Counted from the stretch's first letter, positions 1 to 12,003 are shown. The stretch is 64,000 nucleotides of DNA from Perca fluviatilis (GCF_010015445.1 NC_053120.1:11668097-11732096), one strand, 5' to 3'. Made by a program: numbers and translations. Notes: a model not told the origin generated them from the sequence alone.

Positions 1-865
1 CCCTCCTCCTTCCGCTTTCTCCTCCATGGAGTCCTTGTAGCGTTTCATCTCCCAAACTCTTTACCCTTAGAAACTTCCTCTGCTTCTTCGTCAACCTACA
101 AAGTGCTCTCTGCGAATACACCTCAGCCTCTCTCCCTTGCTTGCACTACCTGTTTCCCCTGATGCCCATGGTGAACCCTGAAGCTCTGGCTGTGGGATTT
201 TCCAACTCATTAGCTCTGCTCAGTCAAGTGGAGAAGCCTGAAGATTCCTTCCAGCCAAGTTCATCAACCCAGCCAGTGGCTCCGACTGTGAGGTGATAAG
301 AGAGAGGGGGTTCCAGCCATCGGACCCCGCAGCGACTTTGTTTAGTGTGAAATGAGATGAGGAGGAGGGGGACAAGGAGGAGCAGGAGGGCAGAAGATAG
401 GAGTGCTAATCAAGGCCCCGCGGATGGGTTTTGATGCAGTGGGATATGGGCAGCGGGGCAGCACCACACCCCAAAGCAGTGCAGCGTGTTTAACACAGCT
501 TAGCAGTGTAGTTACGGGAGTGTTAACGCCTGTCAGTTATACGACTGCTCCTCTTGGAAGCAGGTGTCTGTTTGACCCTGGGTTTAAAGTGCAGACGGTG
601 TCCTGTTGACCTGGACTGTTTGAAGCAACACTCCAAGCACAGAACAACATGGAAAGAAGGGGAACTCCTTTTCACACCAACATTCTCGAAAGGTTTACTG
701 ATGACCCTAACTGTTAAAAGAATGATGGTTGCTCTCATCACAATGCATGCTCTCTCACATTTGAAGACCTTTTTATTTATTTTTTTTAACATATCTAGAA
801 AGGCTTGCAAGGTAAATCGTTCTGAAGAAACATGGACCTGAAATCTCCTCCTAAGATGGCTGTCT
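1..865. other. Intergenic, no gene recognised
   Basis: No ORF here has a recognisable family, splice structure or codon bias. Short ORFs at 403-609 (+), 554-841 (+) and 523-870 (-) overlap each other and look like chance. The first 350 bases are pyrimidine-rich and then purine-rich, with no clear repeat unit. Confidence 0.5.
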
Positions 866-866
866 A

Positions 867-1683
867 TCATTCACTCAATCTTCAACCGCTTATCCGGGAT
901 TGGGTTGCGGGGACAACAGCTCCAGCAGCGGACCCCAAACTTCCCTTTCCCGGACAACATTAGCCAGCTCTGACTGGGGGATCCCGAGGCCTTCCCAGGG
1001 CAGTTTAGAGAGATAATCTCTTCACCTTCCTGGGTCTTCCCAGAGGCCTCCTCCCAGTTGGGCGTGCCTGAAACACCTCCCTGTGGCACCCAGAGGGCAT
1101 CCTTTCTAGATGCGCGAACCACCTCAGCTGGCTAATTTTGACGCAAAAGAGCAGCGGCTCTACTCCGAGTTCCTCACAGATGACTGAGCTTCTCACCCTA
1201 TCTCTAAGGGAGACACCAGCCACCCTCCTAAGGAAACCCATTTTAGCCGCTCGTACCCTGGATCTCGCTCTTTCGGTCATGATCCAGCCTTCATGACCAT
1301 AGGTGAAGGTAGGAACAAATACTGCCCGGTAGATCGGGGGCTTTGCTTTCCTGCTCAGCTCTCTTTTTGTCACAATGGTGCGGTAAAGCAAATTCAATAG
1401 CGCCCCCGCTGCTCCAATTCTCCGGCCAATCTACCACTCCATTGTCCCCTCACTCACGAACAAGACCCCACAGCAGTTGAACTTCTTCGTGCGGGTAAGG
1501 ACTCATTCCCTACCCTGAGTAGGCACTCCATCGGTTTCCTGCTGAGAACCATGGCCTCCGATTTAAAAGGCGCTGATCCTCATCCCAGCCGCTTCACACT
1601 CGGCTGCAAAATGATCCAGTGAGTGCTGAAGTTCACGGACCGATAATGCCATCAGGACCACATCATCTGCAAAAAGCAGCAGA
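867..1683 (-). mobile_element. LINE 3' fragment (RTE/Rex3-like reverse transcriptase C-terminus)
   Basis: A minus-strand ORF at 1005-1397 encodes the C-terminal end of a non-LTR retrotransposon polyprotein, including RRVAGVSLRDRVRSS, EELGVEPLL, QLRWFAHLERMPSG and a Gly/Arg-rich tail GRRPLGRPRKV. From memory, these blocks typify the fish RTE/Rex3-like LINE tail that follows the reverse transcriptase. Upstream on the minus strand (1398-1683) the sequence resembles the preceding RT segment but is broken by frame changes. No endonuclease or RT catalytic FADD-type motif is visible, so this is a 5'-truncated, dead copy. Its right edge abuts the next repeat at about 1684. Clade assignment is from recall of motif style. 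Confidence 0.75.
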
Positions 1684-1982
1684 GCAACGAAGAAGGAAGA
1701 GAAGCTAGTTATAGATCAAACTTTTGCCGTATCCGGTCGGCAAAACTCCGAACACATCTTCCTTTTTTAAGAATGATTTCTGTGCCGTTCTTTGTTCTTT
1801 TCTCAAAGAAAAGCTTAACTCCAAGTCTTCCAGGAGACCGCTGTTCCCAGCAGCAGCAGCAGCAGCCATAAGCCCGCCCACCGACTCTATACACGATGTG
1901 ATTGGCCTGACCAGAGTTTGACCCCACTGGCTGCAAAATAATTTTACTGCCGCTAGGGTGCGTCTAGATTTCTAGGCTAACA
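1684..1982 (-). mobile_element. Non-autonomous DNA repeat, copy 1 (partial)
   Basis: This segment is nearly the reverse complement of 6606-6945. The shared landmarks are a CAG/CTG run, the segment encoding SFADRIRQKF and the terminal CCTAGCCTAGAAATC-type end. It lacks the roughly 130 bases that follow in copy 2, because it is cut where the LINE fragment begins. It contains no transposase. ORFs 1709-1936 and 1724-1921 are shadows of the repeat. The superfamily cannot be told. Confidence 0.7.
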
Positions 1983-2896
1983 GATCAGTGGATGATGAAG
2001 CAACAAGTCTTCCAAAATTCATTATTACAACACCAATTTATGTTATTATTTTTATTAAAGATTCATTAATTCACCATTTTGGCCACTTTTTTGACAGCAC
2101 AACACTAACTTTATGGTGGGTGTCCATATATGCATTGTTTTCACGGATGGGATCACCCCGCTTCCCAGCATTGCACGATGGTGAGCTTGCCACCAGTTTC
2201 TCTTCACTGACCACTGACAAGCAAAGAAAACTCCTACATGCTCCTACAACCACGATGGCTGAATTCAACTTCATGCAAAATTCAACTTTATGCAAATGAG
2301 GAGTGGGCCACTCTACGCCCCGCTTCTCCAACGTCCCCGCGACACTACCAGAATGCATTGCAGAGCTGCTCTCATATCAATGAATGGGAAGCGGGGAAAT
2401 GGTGCTGACAATGGACACACGCCATTATACAGTTATTATAGTGAACATGTTAGCAAACAGTTGTCTATTACACATTCAACAGACACAGAGCAACATTAGC
2501 AGCCATTTTGAGTTGTGTTTCTGGTCACCTGACAAATGTAAGTCCAATACTCACTTTTCATTTACCTCTGTTTTTGGTCTCTACCAACTCTGAAATTTCT
2601 GGTTATTATGCTGCTAAAGGCTCCACTATGTTTGCTAGCTAGACGCTAACTTTGTCTGTCTGCTGTTTGACACTGAGCAGGTGCAATGGGTTAACCTGAC
2701 CTTTTTCCTGTTGCTTCCTGCTGCAGCTGGACACGTGGTTGATGAGAGGAATGAGAGTAAACTAAAACAGTAAAGTTGCAACCAAAACAATGAGCTAAAA
2801 GTCACTTGATTCCCCTTTAGGTTTGTCACTACGAGTAAGCCCCTTCACATCAAAAGTCGTAATTTTTTTCATTGTTAAAACAAAAAATATCGATTA
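1983..2896. other. Intergenic, nothing recognised
   Basis: The sequence is AT-rich with overlapping chance ORFs on both strands, such as 1988-2299 (+) and 2071-2358 (-). No family motif, RNA gene or terminal repeat is visible. Confidence 0.45.
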
Positions 2897-2904
2897 GTGT
2901 CGCT

Positions 2905-3159
2905 CAGTGATGCCACGTAACGCGTTACTTGTAACGCGTTACTCTAATCTGACCACTTTTTTCAGTAACGAGTAATCTAACGCGTTACTATTTCCAAACC
3001 AGTAATCAGATTAAAGTTGTAATAACTAATAAAGTAACTTGTAATCTAACTTCGTTACTTTTAAAATCAAGTAATCTGTAAAGTAACTAAATTACTTTTT
3101 ATATCAAGTAATCTGTAAAGTAACTAAGTTACTTTTTCAAAGTAACTGTGGCAACACTG
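2905..3159. mobile_element. hAT-like MITE with 8-bp target duplication
   Basis: The ends are inverted: CAGTGATGCCAC on the left and GTGGCAACACTG on the right. The flanks are an exact 8-bp direct repeat GTGTCGCT at 2897-2904 and 3160-3167. An 8-bp duplication with CAGTG-type ends is the hAT signature. The 255-bp interior has no coding capacity. It carries three copies of the palindrome TAACGCGTTA (2918, 2932, 2978) and many GTAACT/AGTTAC words. Confidence 0.85.
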
Positions 3160-3167
3160 GTGTCGCT

Positions 3168-4820
3168 TTAAGGTTTGGTTATGTAACTAATTTGGTTAAG
3201 CTTAGGGAAAGAGTAACAATATTTGAACAAATGGCCAATGCTCTCATGCAGGAGTGGTTTGAGTGGTTTCTATTTGGGGAGTGGTTTTTGCTGTAAAACT
3301 GGGTCACCATTAGAATCTATTGTAACTTTTGGAAATAAAATAACGCTATGTTTAGTGCAAGCTTCAAACATTTCAGAGCCACCTTACAAGACAATGGGAA
3401 GTGAGTATTTGATACTCAAAATATATTCTTTAAAGTATACAGGGGCAAAGGAGTGCAGATCTTTAGGTCTCTCATTTTTCATTCATGATTTAAAATGTAG
3501 AGTTTTATGCTTATGTCTGGATATTATGTACTTTAAGGCTGCAGGACGACAGAGGTCAATCACACACACACTTCTGTTTGGTGAGTAGATTCACAGGGTC
3601 CCTCTGTTGGACATTTACAGGAAGAACTCAGAACAGCCTGTCAGACACACCCTGTTACCAGAAGACATGGTCCAGCACCCATGTTACTGCGCAGTAGAAA
3701 CCTCACAGGTCAGTAAAGCTACTGTACAGCAGGAATGTAATGGGCTAGATGTAAGTATTTGAGCTGCTATATTAGATTCCACACAGTTTTAATGATTTAA
3801 CAACAAAGCTCTGCCTTTTTCCAGGCATTCCTTGAGCCTTGCCACCTGCACTCAGATCAGACCTGAATACAAGTAGAGTTTAAATAGCAGGAGTGATGGG
3901 AGAAATGGGCCAAGGTGCTGAAAAGAAAATATCTTCCTCCTAATGGGAATACTTACCAGTTTCCTGCTTTGTTTTACCCATTTCTGGACTCTTACATCCA
4001 ATGCTGTTCACAAATGTGCACCTTATTTGTCTTGGCACTGGAGCCATTTTTGTTCGAGAAAGAAAAACAGGCGAACAACAGGGCTTATACAGATATAGCT
4101 CTGTGAAAGGGGAAGATCAAGTGTCCGTGTCTCCATGCTGTAAATAAATGCAAAGGAATTAGAGTTGACAAGCAGCCGGAGTCTCTGGAATGACAGCATG
4201 GTTATTTAGCTCTGAAACACCACAAGCAAAGCCCAACACACAAATGAAAATGATAAGAAAACTGGCACAGATCATAAAATGAATGGCAGGATTTTTTTTT
4301 CAATTTGCATCAAGTAACAACTTTATAGAGAGAGCCATCTTGTTTCATTTAGGTGCATTCCCTACAATTTAGCATTTGTTTTCCTTTGAGTTGTCCAGAG
4401 GAGAATGTAGTCAGTGTGTAAACTCACCAGCATGCACTTCACAGAACATGCGGACCACAGATAATAGCTGGATGCTTTTATCCACTGTTTCTTTTGTTCT
4501 TTTACTCACACCACAGGCTACTTATTCAGAGGAAATTGTTCACAGATCTAAACTCGATCACTGTCTTGAGGTTTCTTTCCATTTAATTCCCTTTTGGACT
4601 TTGTCAATGACTTCATGTTGTTTTGCCTTTATTTTGACATTTCTTTCTCTTTCTGGGAAGAGTTGGACTTTCTGAGCTTGATGATTTTTTCATCTTTAAG
4701 TGATTGTGATTACGTTTCCAGTGTTACATTTGAAAAACTCGCAATGTTGGTGAATTTGATGTTTTAACTCAGTTAGTGTACTGTTTATTGTTGATTTTGA
4801 TACTTTTGCTAACTTTAGAC
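3168..4820. other. Intergenic, nothing recognised
   Basis: No homology-bearing ORF or repeat boundary is visible. ORFs at 3223-3588, 3915-4106 and 4376-4675 have no recognisable motif and no supporting splice sites. Confidence 0.45.
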
Positions 4821-4822
4821 TT

Positions 4823-5375
4823 AAAGGAACAGTTTTGGGAAATGTGCTTGGTCTTGCCGAAAATAATATAAGAAGATTGATACCACTCTCACCTTTGTAT
4901 TCTTAATATGAGACTGCAGCCAGGAGACAGTTAGCTTAGCATGAACTTATTTACCTTTGGACATTCAGGCTAGCTGTTTCCCCTTGCTTTCAGTCCTTAT
5001 GCTAAGCTAAGCTAAGCACCTCCTGGATTTAGCATCAAACATAAAATACCTTTTCAAAACCCGCTGGGTAATCTGTAAATGGATTGTTTTAACTAACTTT
5101 ATACATAAAGGAACAGTTTTGGGAAATTTCCTTGTTCTTGCTGAAAACTATATAAGAAGAAGATTGATACCACTCTCAACTTGTATGCTTAATATGAGGC
5201 TGCAGCCAGGAGACGGTTAGCTTAGCATGAACTTCTTTACCTTTGGACATTCAGGCTAACTGTTTCCCCTCGCTTTCAGTCCTTATGCTAAGCTAAGCTA
5301 ACCACCTCCTGGATTTAGCATCAAACATATAATACCTTTTCAAAACCCACTGGATAACCTGAAAATGGATTGTTA
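4823..5375. repeat. Tandem pair of a ~283-bp dispersed repeat
   Basis: Two head-to-tail copies (about 4823-5105 and 5106-5375) share AAAGGAACAGTTTTGGGAAAT, GATACCACTCTCA, GCAGCCAGGAGAC, TTAGCTTAGCATGAACTT and GCTAAGCTAAGCTAA. A diverged third copy lies at 10904-11420, which shows this is an interspersed family that was locally duplicated. No coding capacity and no clear superfamily. Confidence 0.8.
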
Positions 5376-6605
5376 TCAAGCTAAAAGCAAAAACATACTT
5401 CTTAATTCCACAAAAGTTTATTTCCAACCAGATCTTAAGATTTCTTATGATTAGCAAACATGTTGGAATAAAGTAAAGTTAAATCAAAACCTCTTGGGAT
5501 GCCAGGTAGGTAAAATATTTTGAGACATATTCAAATATTCAGTAATTCCTTTGTTTCTGTCGATAACTAACAACTACAAGAAAAAAGGTCTTCAATTTCC
5601 ATCCCAAAAAGTAAATTATAGAGTCAAAAATGATTTTTGTTACATTTAACTTACATGGGCTAACACACGTATTATTAAAAAAAGAAAACATAATAAATGT
5701 CATAATAATTCTGTTTTTCAAGCACTAATAATATACATACTACCTTTTTGGCTCTCAACTGCCAGCCCATTTATTCATACTAAAGATGTTAAAAACATGT
5801 CCTGAATATACAGCTTAATTTTTTTAAAAGGCTCATTCATTTGCTTAAACCGCTGGGCACTGTAGTTTTGGCAAACAATACTCAAACAGAAATAAAAACT
5901 TTCAGCTGCAGATTAATACATATTTGGTGCTGTACTGTATGTTTTGGTACTTTATCTTAAGTATCTTATCTGAGAACCCTGACCGGGCTTTCGGTGACTC
6001 GGTGGCCTCGACTCTGAGGACCCCCTGTTGAAGATCCCTGATTTAGGTTCATTGAGAAAACCTATGAATGGAGTTCTTTGAGCCAGTTAACGCACACTGC
6101 AGGACATTCTAAATCTAATGTCTTTTTTAATCCAAGAAGTGACCTAAGAATTTGCTCATGTCTATGTAATACTGCTGGCAGCCTGGACAGCATACACATA
6201 TGAAGTAATGATGATGCAGTCTTTTGCTGCGGGCCAGCCACACCAAACCTGGCTGTAGCGCTGATAGAAAACACATGAGGTAGTGGTGATTGCCCATCTG
6301 TGTCTGGAGCCTGGCATTTTAACCTGTGTTCTGGCTGACAGGTGGCACTGCTTCGCCCCAGCGAACACAGAGACCTGGGCTATTTTTTGCCTCGGTGAGA
6401 GGAGATGGTGACACTGGGCAGCTGATGGAAAGACGTGTCCGAGATTAAACTAGTCCTGATATGCAGGGAACAATACAGATATGCGTTTTGCACCTAAAGC
6501 AGCTATTTTCAATATTTTTATAATAACAATATATCTAATGACTATGTGAAAGGTGTCATGCAAAGTGACAAACCAACAGATAATTATCACCTGACCCTGC
6601 AATTT
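5376..6605. other. Intergenic, nothing recognised
   Basis: AT-rich sequence with short unsupported ORFs. The GC-richer patch at 5980-6050 (GACTCGGTGGCCTCGACTC region) may be the edge of an old repeat, but no second copy is visible in the window. Confidence 0.4.
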
Positions 6606-7080
6606 CCTAGCCTAGAAATCTAGACGCACCCTAGCGGCAGGGAATTTAATTTGCAGCCAGGGGGGTCGGTCTAGGCACTCTCCCTTGGCTTGCGAGCTGG
6701 AAAAACCAAACTCTGGTCAGGCCAATCACATCGTGTATAGAGTCGGTAGGCGGGCTTATGGCTGCTGCTGCTGGGAACAGCGGTCTTCTGGAAGACTTGG
6801 AGTTAAGCTTTTCTTTGAGAAAAGAACAAAGAACGGCACTGAAATCATTCTTAAAAAAGGAAGATGTGTTCGGAGTTTTGCCGACTGGATACGGCAAAAG
6901 TTTAATCTATAACTAGCTTCTCTTCCTTCTTCGTTGCTCTGCCTGGTTGTAGCGCTATCCTATTGCGTGCAGAGGGAATTTGAAAGACAACCGTTTATCC
7001 CACCCCTCGGATTAACAACTACCAATAATGAGTTCCCAGACCCAACATCTTGATGTGGGTCTGGCTTGTCAGGCTGGTAG
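6606..7080 (+). mobile_element. Non-autonomous DNA repeat, copy 2
   Basis: This is the longer copy of the repeat at 1684-1982, in the opposite orientation. The left end CCTAGCCTAGAAATCTAGAC and the right end GGGTCTGGCTTGTCAGGCTGG are weakly inverted-related (AGCCTgACaAGCCAGACCC on the complement), suggesting degraded terminal inverted repeats. No transposase is present. Confidence 0.65.
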
Positions 7081-7517
7081 TTTCCCTCAGCTCTACAGAG
7101 TGGTTTGGCATCTTTCAGCTCATTTTTTTGTTTTGTTTTGAGGTTTTCTTTTTGTCTCTTATAGTATTGAACAATTGGTCTGTTTACTACCAGTCCATCA
7201 CCAAATAACAGACAACTTAGCGACTAGCTGGAGAACATAGTTAAGAATTCAGCAGCTACGAGCCAGATTTTGTGGAGACAAATCTGACAGATGGTAAAAA
7301 AAGAAATAAAATACTTCCAAATAAATGCTAATCTTGATCTGAATCTGCTGGTCGTGCATGTTCACCATATCAACTTAAATGGTTATGATATTAGTGTTGT
7401 GCTAGTCTCGCTTTGCCAGACCATCCACACATTGCGGAGCAGAGGAGGGTCTGGCTACTCCACACAGCATTCCGGGATGGGAGAAAAACGTGCTCTGGTT
7501 TATTGGCATTTCTTTAA

Positions 7518-8924
7518 AGGGGTGATAGAATGATTATATAGGGTATTTCACACTGTTCCTTAAGGTCTCCTAATAGGGTATGCAACATTGGTTGGGATGA
7601 AAATTTCCCAGTTGATATTCTTTGGGCCCTTATGCATCCCTGTGGAATGTCTCTATTTGGAATGACAGCTTTTCTTCCAAATATGGTATGCTCATGAATA
7701 TTTAGATGAGCTGCGTGCTGATTGGTTGAGGAACCACATACACATACATTGGTGACGAGACAGCAGGTCTCATATTTCAGACACTGCAACGTTATACATT
7801 GTTTGTCTGCTATTTCGTTATTAAATTCACTTCTGAGACTTTTTTATGCGAGAAATCAACTATATAAAGCTCAAATATGGGCCGTTTTATGAAGATTGAT
7901 GGCTAATTGCAAATTTGGTAAGACGTGTTTGACTTCAGGAGCTCCAGACAGTCTGACGAGAAAGCGGGAACTTGCTGGGTTCCATACCCAGTGGAAAGTC
8001 ACCGTTTCTGGGTTACTGGACTACTGGGGCTCGGGGCTCCTCCTTAGGAGGAGCTGCTAGCTAGGCTATGTGTCCCATTTAATCCTAGGTGAAAAGATCG
8101 GCGCTACAATTTTGGCATAACTATAGTATATTTACACTTTGAATTTTGTCACAGCATGTATATCACAGCTCTCTAAGGTCTTACAAAGCTTAGCTAACAC
8201 TTGTCTGATTTTGATTTAATGCATTTTTGTGAATTTTAGAGGTCATTTTAGGAGGAGGCAAGTTAGCTCTCATTGATTGAGCTCCATCCAGCTCACTCAC
8301 GGACAAGAGGCGTTTATTTCACGATCGTTTGTTTAAATAACTCAACACACATACCATTATAAGATTAACTGGAACCTGTGGTAAGAGATTGTGGGCGTAA
8401 CAAGCTCGCTGACCGCGCTCTCACTCACACACACCGGCCATTTAGCAGAAAGAGGGGAGCTGCAGGCCCTGGAGCTCTGTCAGGGCAGCGGCGTTTGGTA
8501 GTCCAGTAACCCAGAAACGGTGACTTTGCGCGGGTATCAAGCAACGCGCGCTGTCGACCGTGACAGAGCTCCATCTAGCTCACAGTAGGCCGAGGTCTGT
8601 GAAGGACAGGCCGGGCGGCAATTTCTGAGATCTGCTGGGCCTATTCAGAAGACTACCTGATCTCAGATCAGTGGTGTAGACTATGTAAATGTTGGGTCGT
8701 GACAAAGATAGAGACCAGAGCCAAATAGGGAGGAGCCACCGAGTTGACGTCAACTCGGTGGCTCGTTGAGATTTGCCCATTTTCAGAGGCAGTTTGCAAA
8801 TTGTGAGATTTGCAGAGGAAAGAGGTGTCAATGGGATTTTGAGGTTCTATGTATGTCCTATTTACCCACCAAACTGTCATTCAACTATGACAAGGTAAAA
8901 TTGGTTTTGCATATTATCACCCCT
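7518..8924. mobile_element. TTAA-bounded DNA element, 1.4 kb, non-autonomous
   Basis: The ends are inverted (AGGGGTGATAGAAT on the left, ATTATCACCCCT on the right) and both are flanked by TTAA (7514-7517, 8925-8928). It sits inside another repeat that is restored when it is removed. A TTAA duplication is typical of piggyBac and Kolobok elements; I cannot choose between them. No transposase is visible. The interior holds an exact 30-bp inverted repeat (7995-8024 against 8498-8527) and a perfect 32-bp palindrome (8733-8764). Confidence 0.8.
8733..8764. repeat. Perfect 32-bp palindrome
   Basis: Each half reads GAGCCACCGAGTTGAC and its complement follows with no spacer, centred between 8748 and 8749. 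The centre contains GACGTC. It lies inside the TTAA-bounded element. Confidence 0.95.
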
Positions 8925-9354
8925 TTAAATCAATCACAATCGTCATGAGCGGCGCTGTCATGCGAGAGAAGACTCAGATTGGAAAGACAGTCTAGCTAGC
9001 TGTCTCAATTTATTTAGATCTGAGGAGCAGTCAACCATAGTCCTCATCAATCCACCGAGTAAAAAAGTGGAAGGAAACGGACATCGGCGAAAAGTCATGC
9101 ATCTGGCGGATTTTCCTGTGCTGTGCATATATCTTGCTTCTGCTGCCACCAAGTGGCCACATTTTTTTTTGCTGGTTTAAAGATAAGTATTTACTAGTTT
9201 TTTTCTGACTAGTTTGGGACACACACATAGTGATCTATTGTGCCTGCCTTTTGCACATTTTTATACAAAAGCCAGCCCTTGCACAATCTGAAAATGATCT
9301 ACTTTGTCCTTTTTTTGGCGACATGTTGAATGCTGTCTGCTTCTTGATCATGTC

Positions 9355-9430
9355 GTCTTCTTCTTCTTCTTCTTCTTCTTCTTCTTCTTCTTCTTCTTCT
9401 TCTTCTTCTTCTTCTTCTTCTTCTTCTTCT
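9355..9430. repeat. (TTC)n microsatellite
   Basis: About 25 uninterrupted TTC/TCT units. The apparent poly-Ser and poly-Phe ORFs across it are artefacts of the repeat. Confidence 0.98.
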
Positions 9431-10903
9431 CATTTGGGGTGTTATTGTGGAAACCAGGGATCACAGCGTGTCCTCTTCTCCTGCAGCAGTAAATGTATGT
9501 TTACAACTGAAAACTGGGAACAATTTTCTGTGCAGTTGTTCCTAATCGTCAGCAGAACACATTGTTTTTGTGTTCTTGCTCTCCGAAGAAATAAATAGGA
9601 AACCTGTTTTTCATTTTTTGTGTTTGAAGTTCTGAGTGGATGCACTTGGGCTTCTCAAAGGGTCTGCACGGCTGCAGTTTCATGCACAGGTAGGAGAAGA
9701 ATGGAAGACACTTTAAAAGAGGAAGAGGTAGGAGCTTTTATTTTATATTGCCTCATAGAGGCCATCCACAACTATTGAAACACAGATATGAATCATCAAA
9801 ACATTCACACATGTAAAAGCCATAAATCAAGATGTTTCCCACATTCAGAGTGTTTGTTTAAATCTATTTGGAGTCACAGATGTGGAGTGTATATTAATAG
9901 AAAACCGTATTAGCTTAAAAATAGCTTCCCTTTCTGAGATTATCTGAATGTTCCCTCATATCGACTTTATGGCTAAGCAGGCCAAGTCAAAAATCAAAGA
10001 GAGTTTGTGAAGCCAAAGAAGAAGCGCTCAAGAGGCCTGGGATGTTTCTGTTCTCCAAACTTGGCAGAAGTATCACAAACCGGATGGTCCATTTTAGCAG
10101 AGCCACCATGCTCTGGTGTTGTGACAGGTGTCTGCGGTAAGGCTCCTTAGCACCTTTAAAAACATCCTGATCTCTCCCTTTGAACCTATGGGCTGACATG
10201 AGGGCAGACGAGAGGCTACTTGCAAACTCCAGTTATTTCATGATATTATTGTTTTCAGTGTAAACGGGAGGGGAAATTACCATTTACCTAGCCCCGAACC
10301 ACCCTCTGCTAAAAGCCATTATGAAATGATGAATGACGGTCGACAGATGAGCAGAGAGGGCTGGACGGGGGTTGACCTGAAAGTTTAGGCGTGCCTGTGG
10401 TCAGAGCAGGCATGGGGAATATTTATAACCCTCTAAAAGAACGGGAAAGGCGGCAGCAAGACGGTGTGAAGTCTTTTCTGGGTTGGACACTTGTCACTCC
10501 CGTGAAAGATTGACATGCATTGCTGAAGCCCCGTGTCTCGGCTGCCAATACCACCAAGGTCGCTGTTGTGCAGCACTTCATTACTGTCTCCTGTTGTCGC
10601 TCTAGCACCTGTGGGATCTCTTCTGACAGCTACTCTCTGTCGGAAACTGGACCTGGCTACTACTACAAACTGTCTCCGTGTATCTCAGTGCGGCCAAGTT
10701 TAGTTTAGTGTTTGTAAATTGCACTTCAAATACTTCCAAACATTATAATATGTGTATTTGCAATGCATTGTCACAGTAACCGTTTGGCTTTTGGAGCTTT
10801 CCCAGAGTCGTACACCTTGTTTCAGTCCATGCTGAGTCAGACTTTCCCTGTTAGCTAAGACAGCACATGTGCTTGTGTCATTCCCTGATAACAAATCAAG
10901 AGG
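9431..10903. other. Intergenic, nothing recognised
   Basis: No ORF with a recognisable family. Short ORFs at 9987-10199 (-), 10423-10608 (-) and 10520-10708 (+) lack motifs and supporting splice signals. Confidence 0.45.
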
Positions 10904-11420
10904 TTAAAGGAGTCGTTTGACACTGGGAAATACGCATATTTGCTTTCTTGCCAAGAATTAGATTTAGATTGATTGATTTCACTCTCATAGCTGTACTGTA
11001 AATAGGAAGTTACCACCAGCAGCTGGCTAATTTAGCATTAAGGCTGAATAGGCAGGGTTCAAAATTAGCACAATCTACTAGCCAAATGCTGTTAAAGTAT
11101 GCAAGTGGCTGGTAGATTTGCTTCACTCACCATCCAAAAAGACAATGGTAATCTATTGATTGGCTGGTAAAATTTGAACATTTGGCTGGTGGACGAAAAA
11201 GTTCATTTTGAACATGGGAAACAGTTAGCCTGGCTCTGTCTAAATGTAATACAATCCACCTACCAGCACTTCTAAAGCTCACTAAACACATTATATCTTG
11301 TTTGTTTGATCTGTACAAAAAACAAAGTGCAACTATTACTGTATGCTAAGCTAAGTTAGCTGGATGCTGCCAGTAGTTTTACAGACATCTTCTCATCAAT
11401 CTCTCGGCAATAAAAATAAA
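10904..11420. repeat. Third copy of the 4823-type repeat, interrupted
   Basis: It begins at a TTAA (10904-10907) with GGGAAATACGCATATTTGC and later carries GGGAAACAGTTAGCCTGGCTC and GCTAAGCTAAGTTAGCTGG. This matches the landmark order of the tandem pair at 4823-5375. About 160 bases at 11052-11210, with repeated TGGCTGGT words, have no counterpart there and look like a later insertion. Confidence 0.6.
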
Positions 11421-11950
11421 TAATACATGTTGAACTTTTTCTTTAATTGCATTTAATCCAATAATCTAATACTGTTTACCCATGTTTTATGTAATTCGTA
11501 CAGTGAATATTGAATTATACAGAGAGATGAAAGGAGATGAGAGGATATACAGTATGTCAAAACACAACTGATGAACAAATGATTTTCTTTGTAACGTTCT
11601 GAATCTCTAGCATGATTGTTCAACACTTTATGCCTGCGTAAAAGTTTATCATCATCACCGCTGGCTTCACTTTACACGGAAAATATACAGGATCAGGCAT
11701 GAATTACTCGCAGCCCTAATGGTATCACTGGAGATAAGAGGGGACATGCCTTTTAAGCCATTCTCTCAACCCTCTCAAAGAAATGAAAGGGGATTTTGTA
11801 TGAGGAACATTGTAGTAAGCAAGCATAAAGCCACTCTCTGTTCCACAGCCAGATCCTCAGAGAATTCACGCCAGAGGATCAGCTCCAGAGATGAAAGTGA
11901 GGTCAAGGTGGTTTTTTTTCTCCTCCTCCCTAAACCAGGCTCTCTTCTCT

Positions 11951-12003
11951 TCTCCTCTCCTCTCCTCTCCTCTCCTCTCCTCTCCTCTCCTCTCCTCTCC
12001 TCT
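11951..12003. repeat. (TCCTC)n microsatellite
   Basis: Ten or more tandem TCCTC units on the + strand. ORFs across it on both strands are repeat artefacts. Confidence 0.97.

Larger units (their letters stand above)
7402..9150 (-). mobile_element. Dispersed repeat split by a nested insertion
   Basis: The left part (7402-7517) starts CTAGTCTCGCTTTGCCAGACC and the right part (8925-9150) contains CAATCACAATCGTCATGAGC and GTCTAGCTAGCTGTCTCAATT. Together they are colinear, on the opposite strand, with 60600-60945, and the end portion also matches 30680-30882. The two parts rejoin exactly at a TTAA when the intervening element is removed. No coding capacity. The outer right edge is approximate. Confidence 0.7.

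Noticed and set aside
9230..9598. Poly-serine protein
   Set aside because: It is the TTC microsatellite in frame; there is no supporting gene structure.
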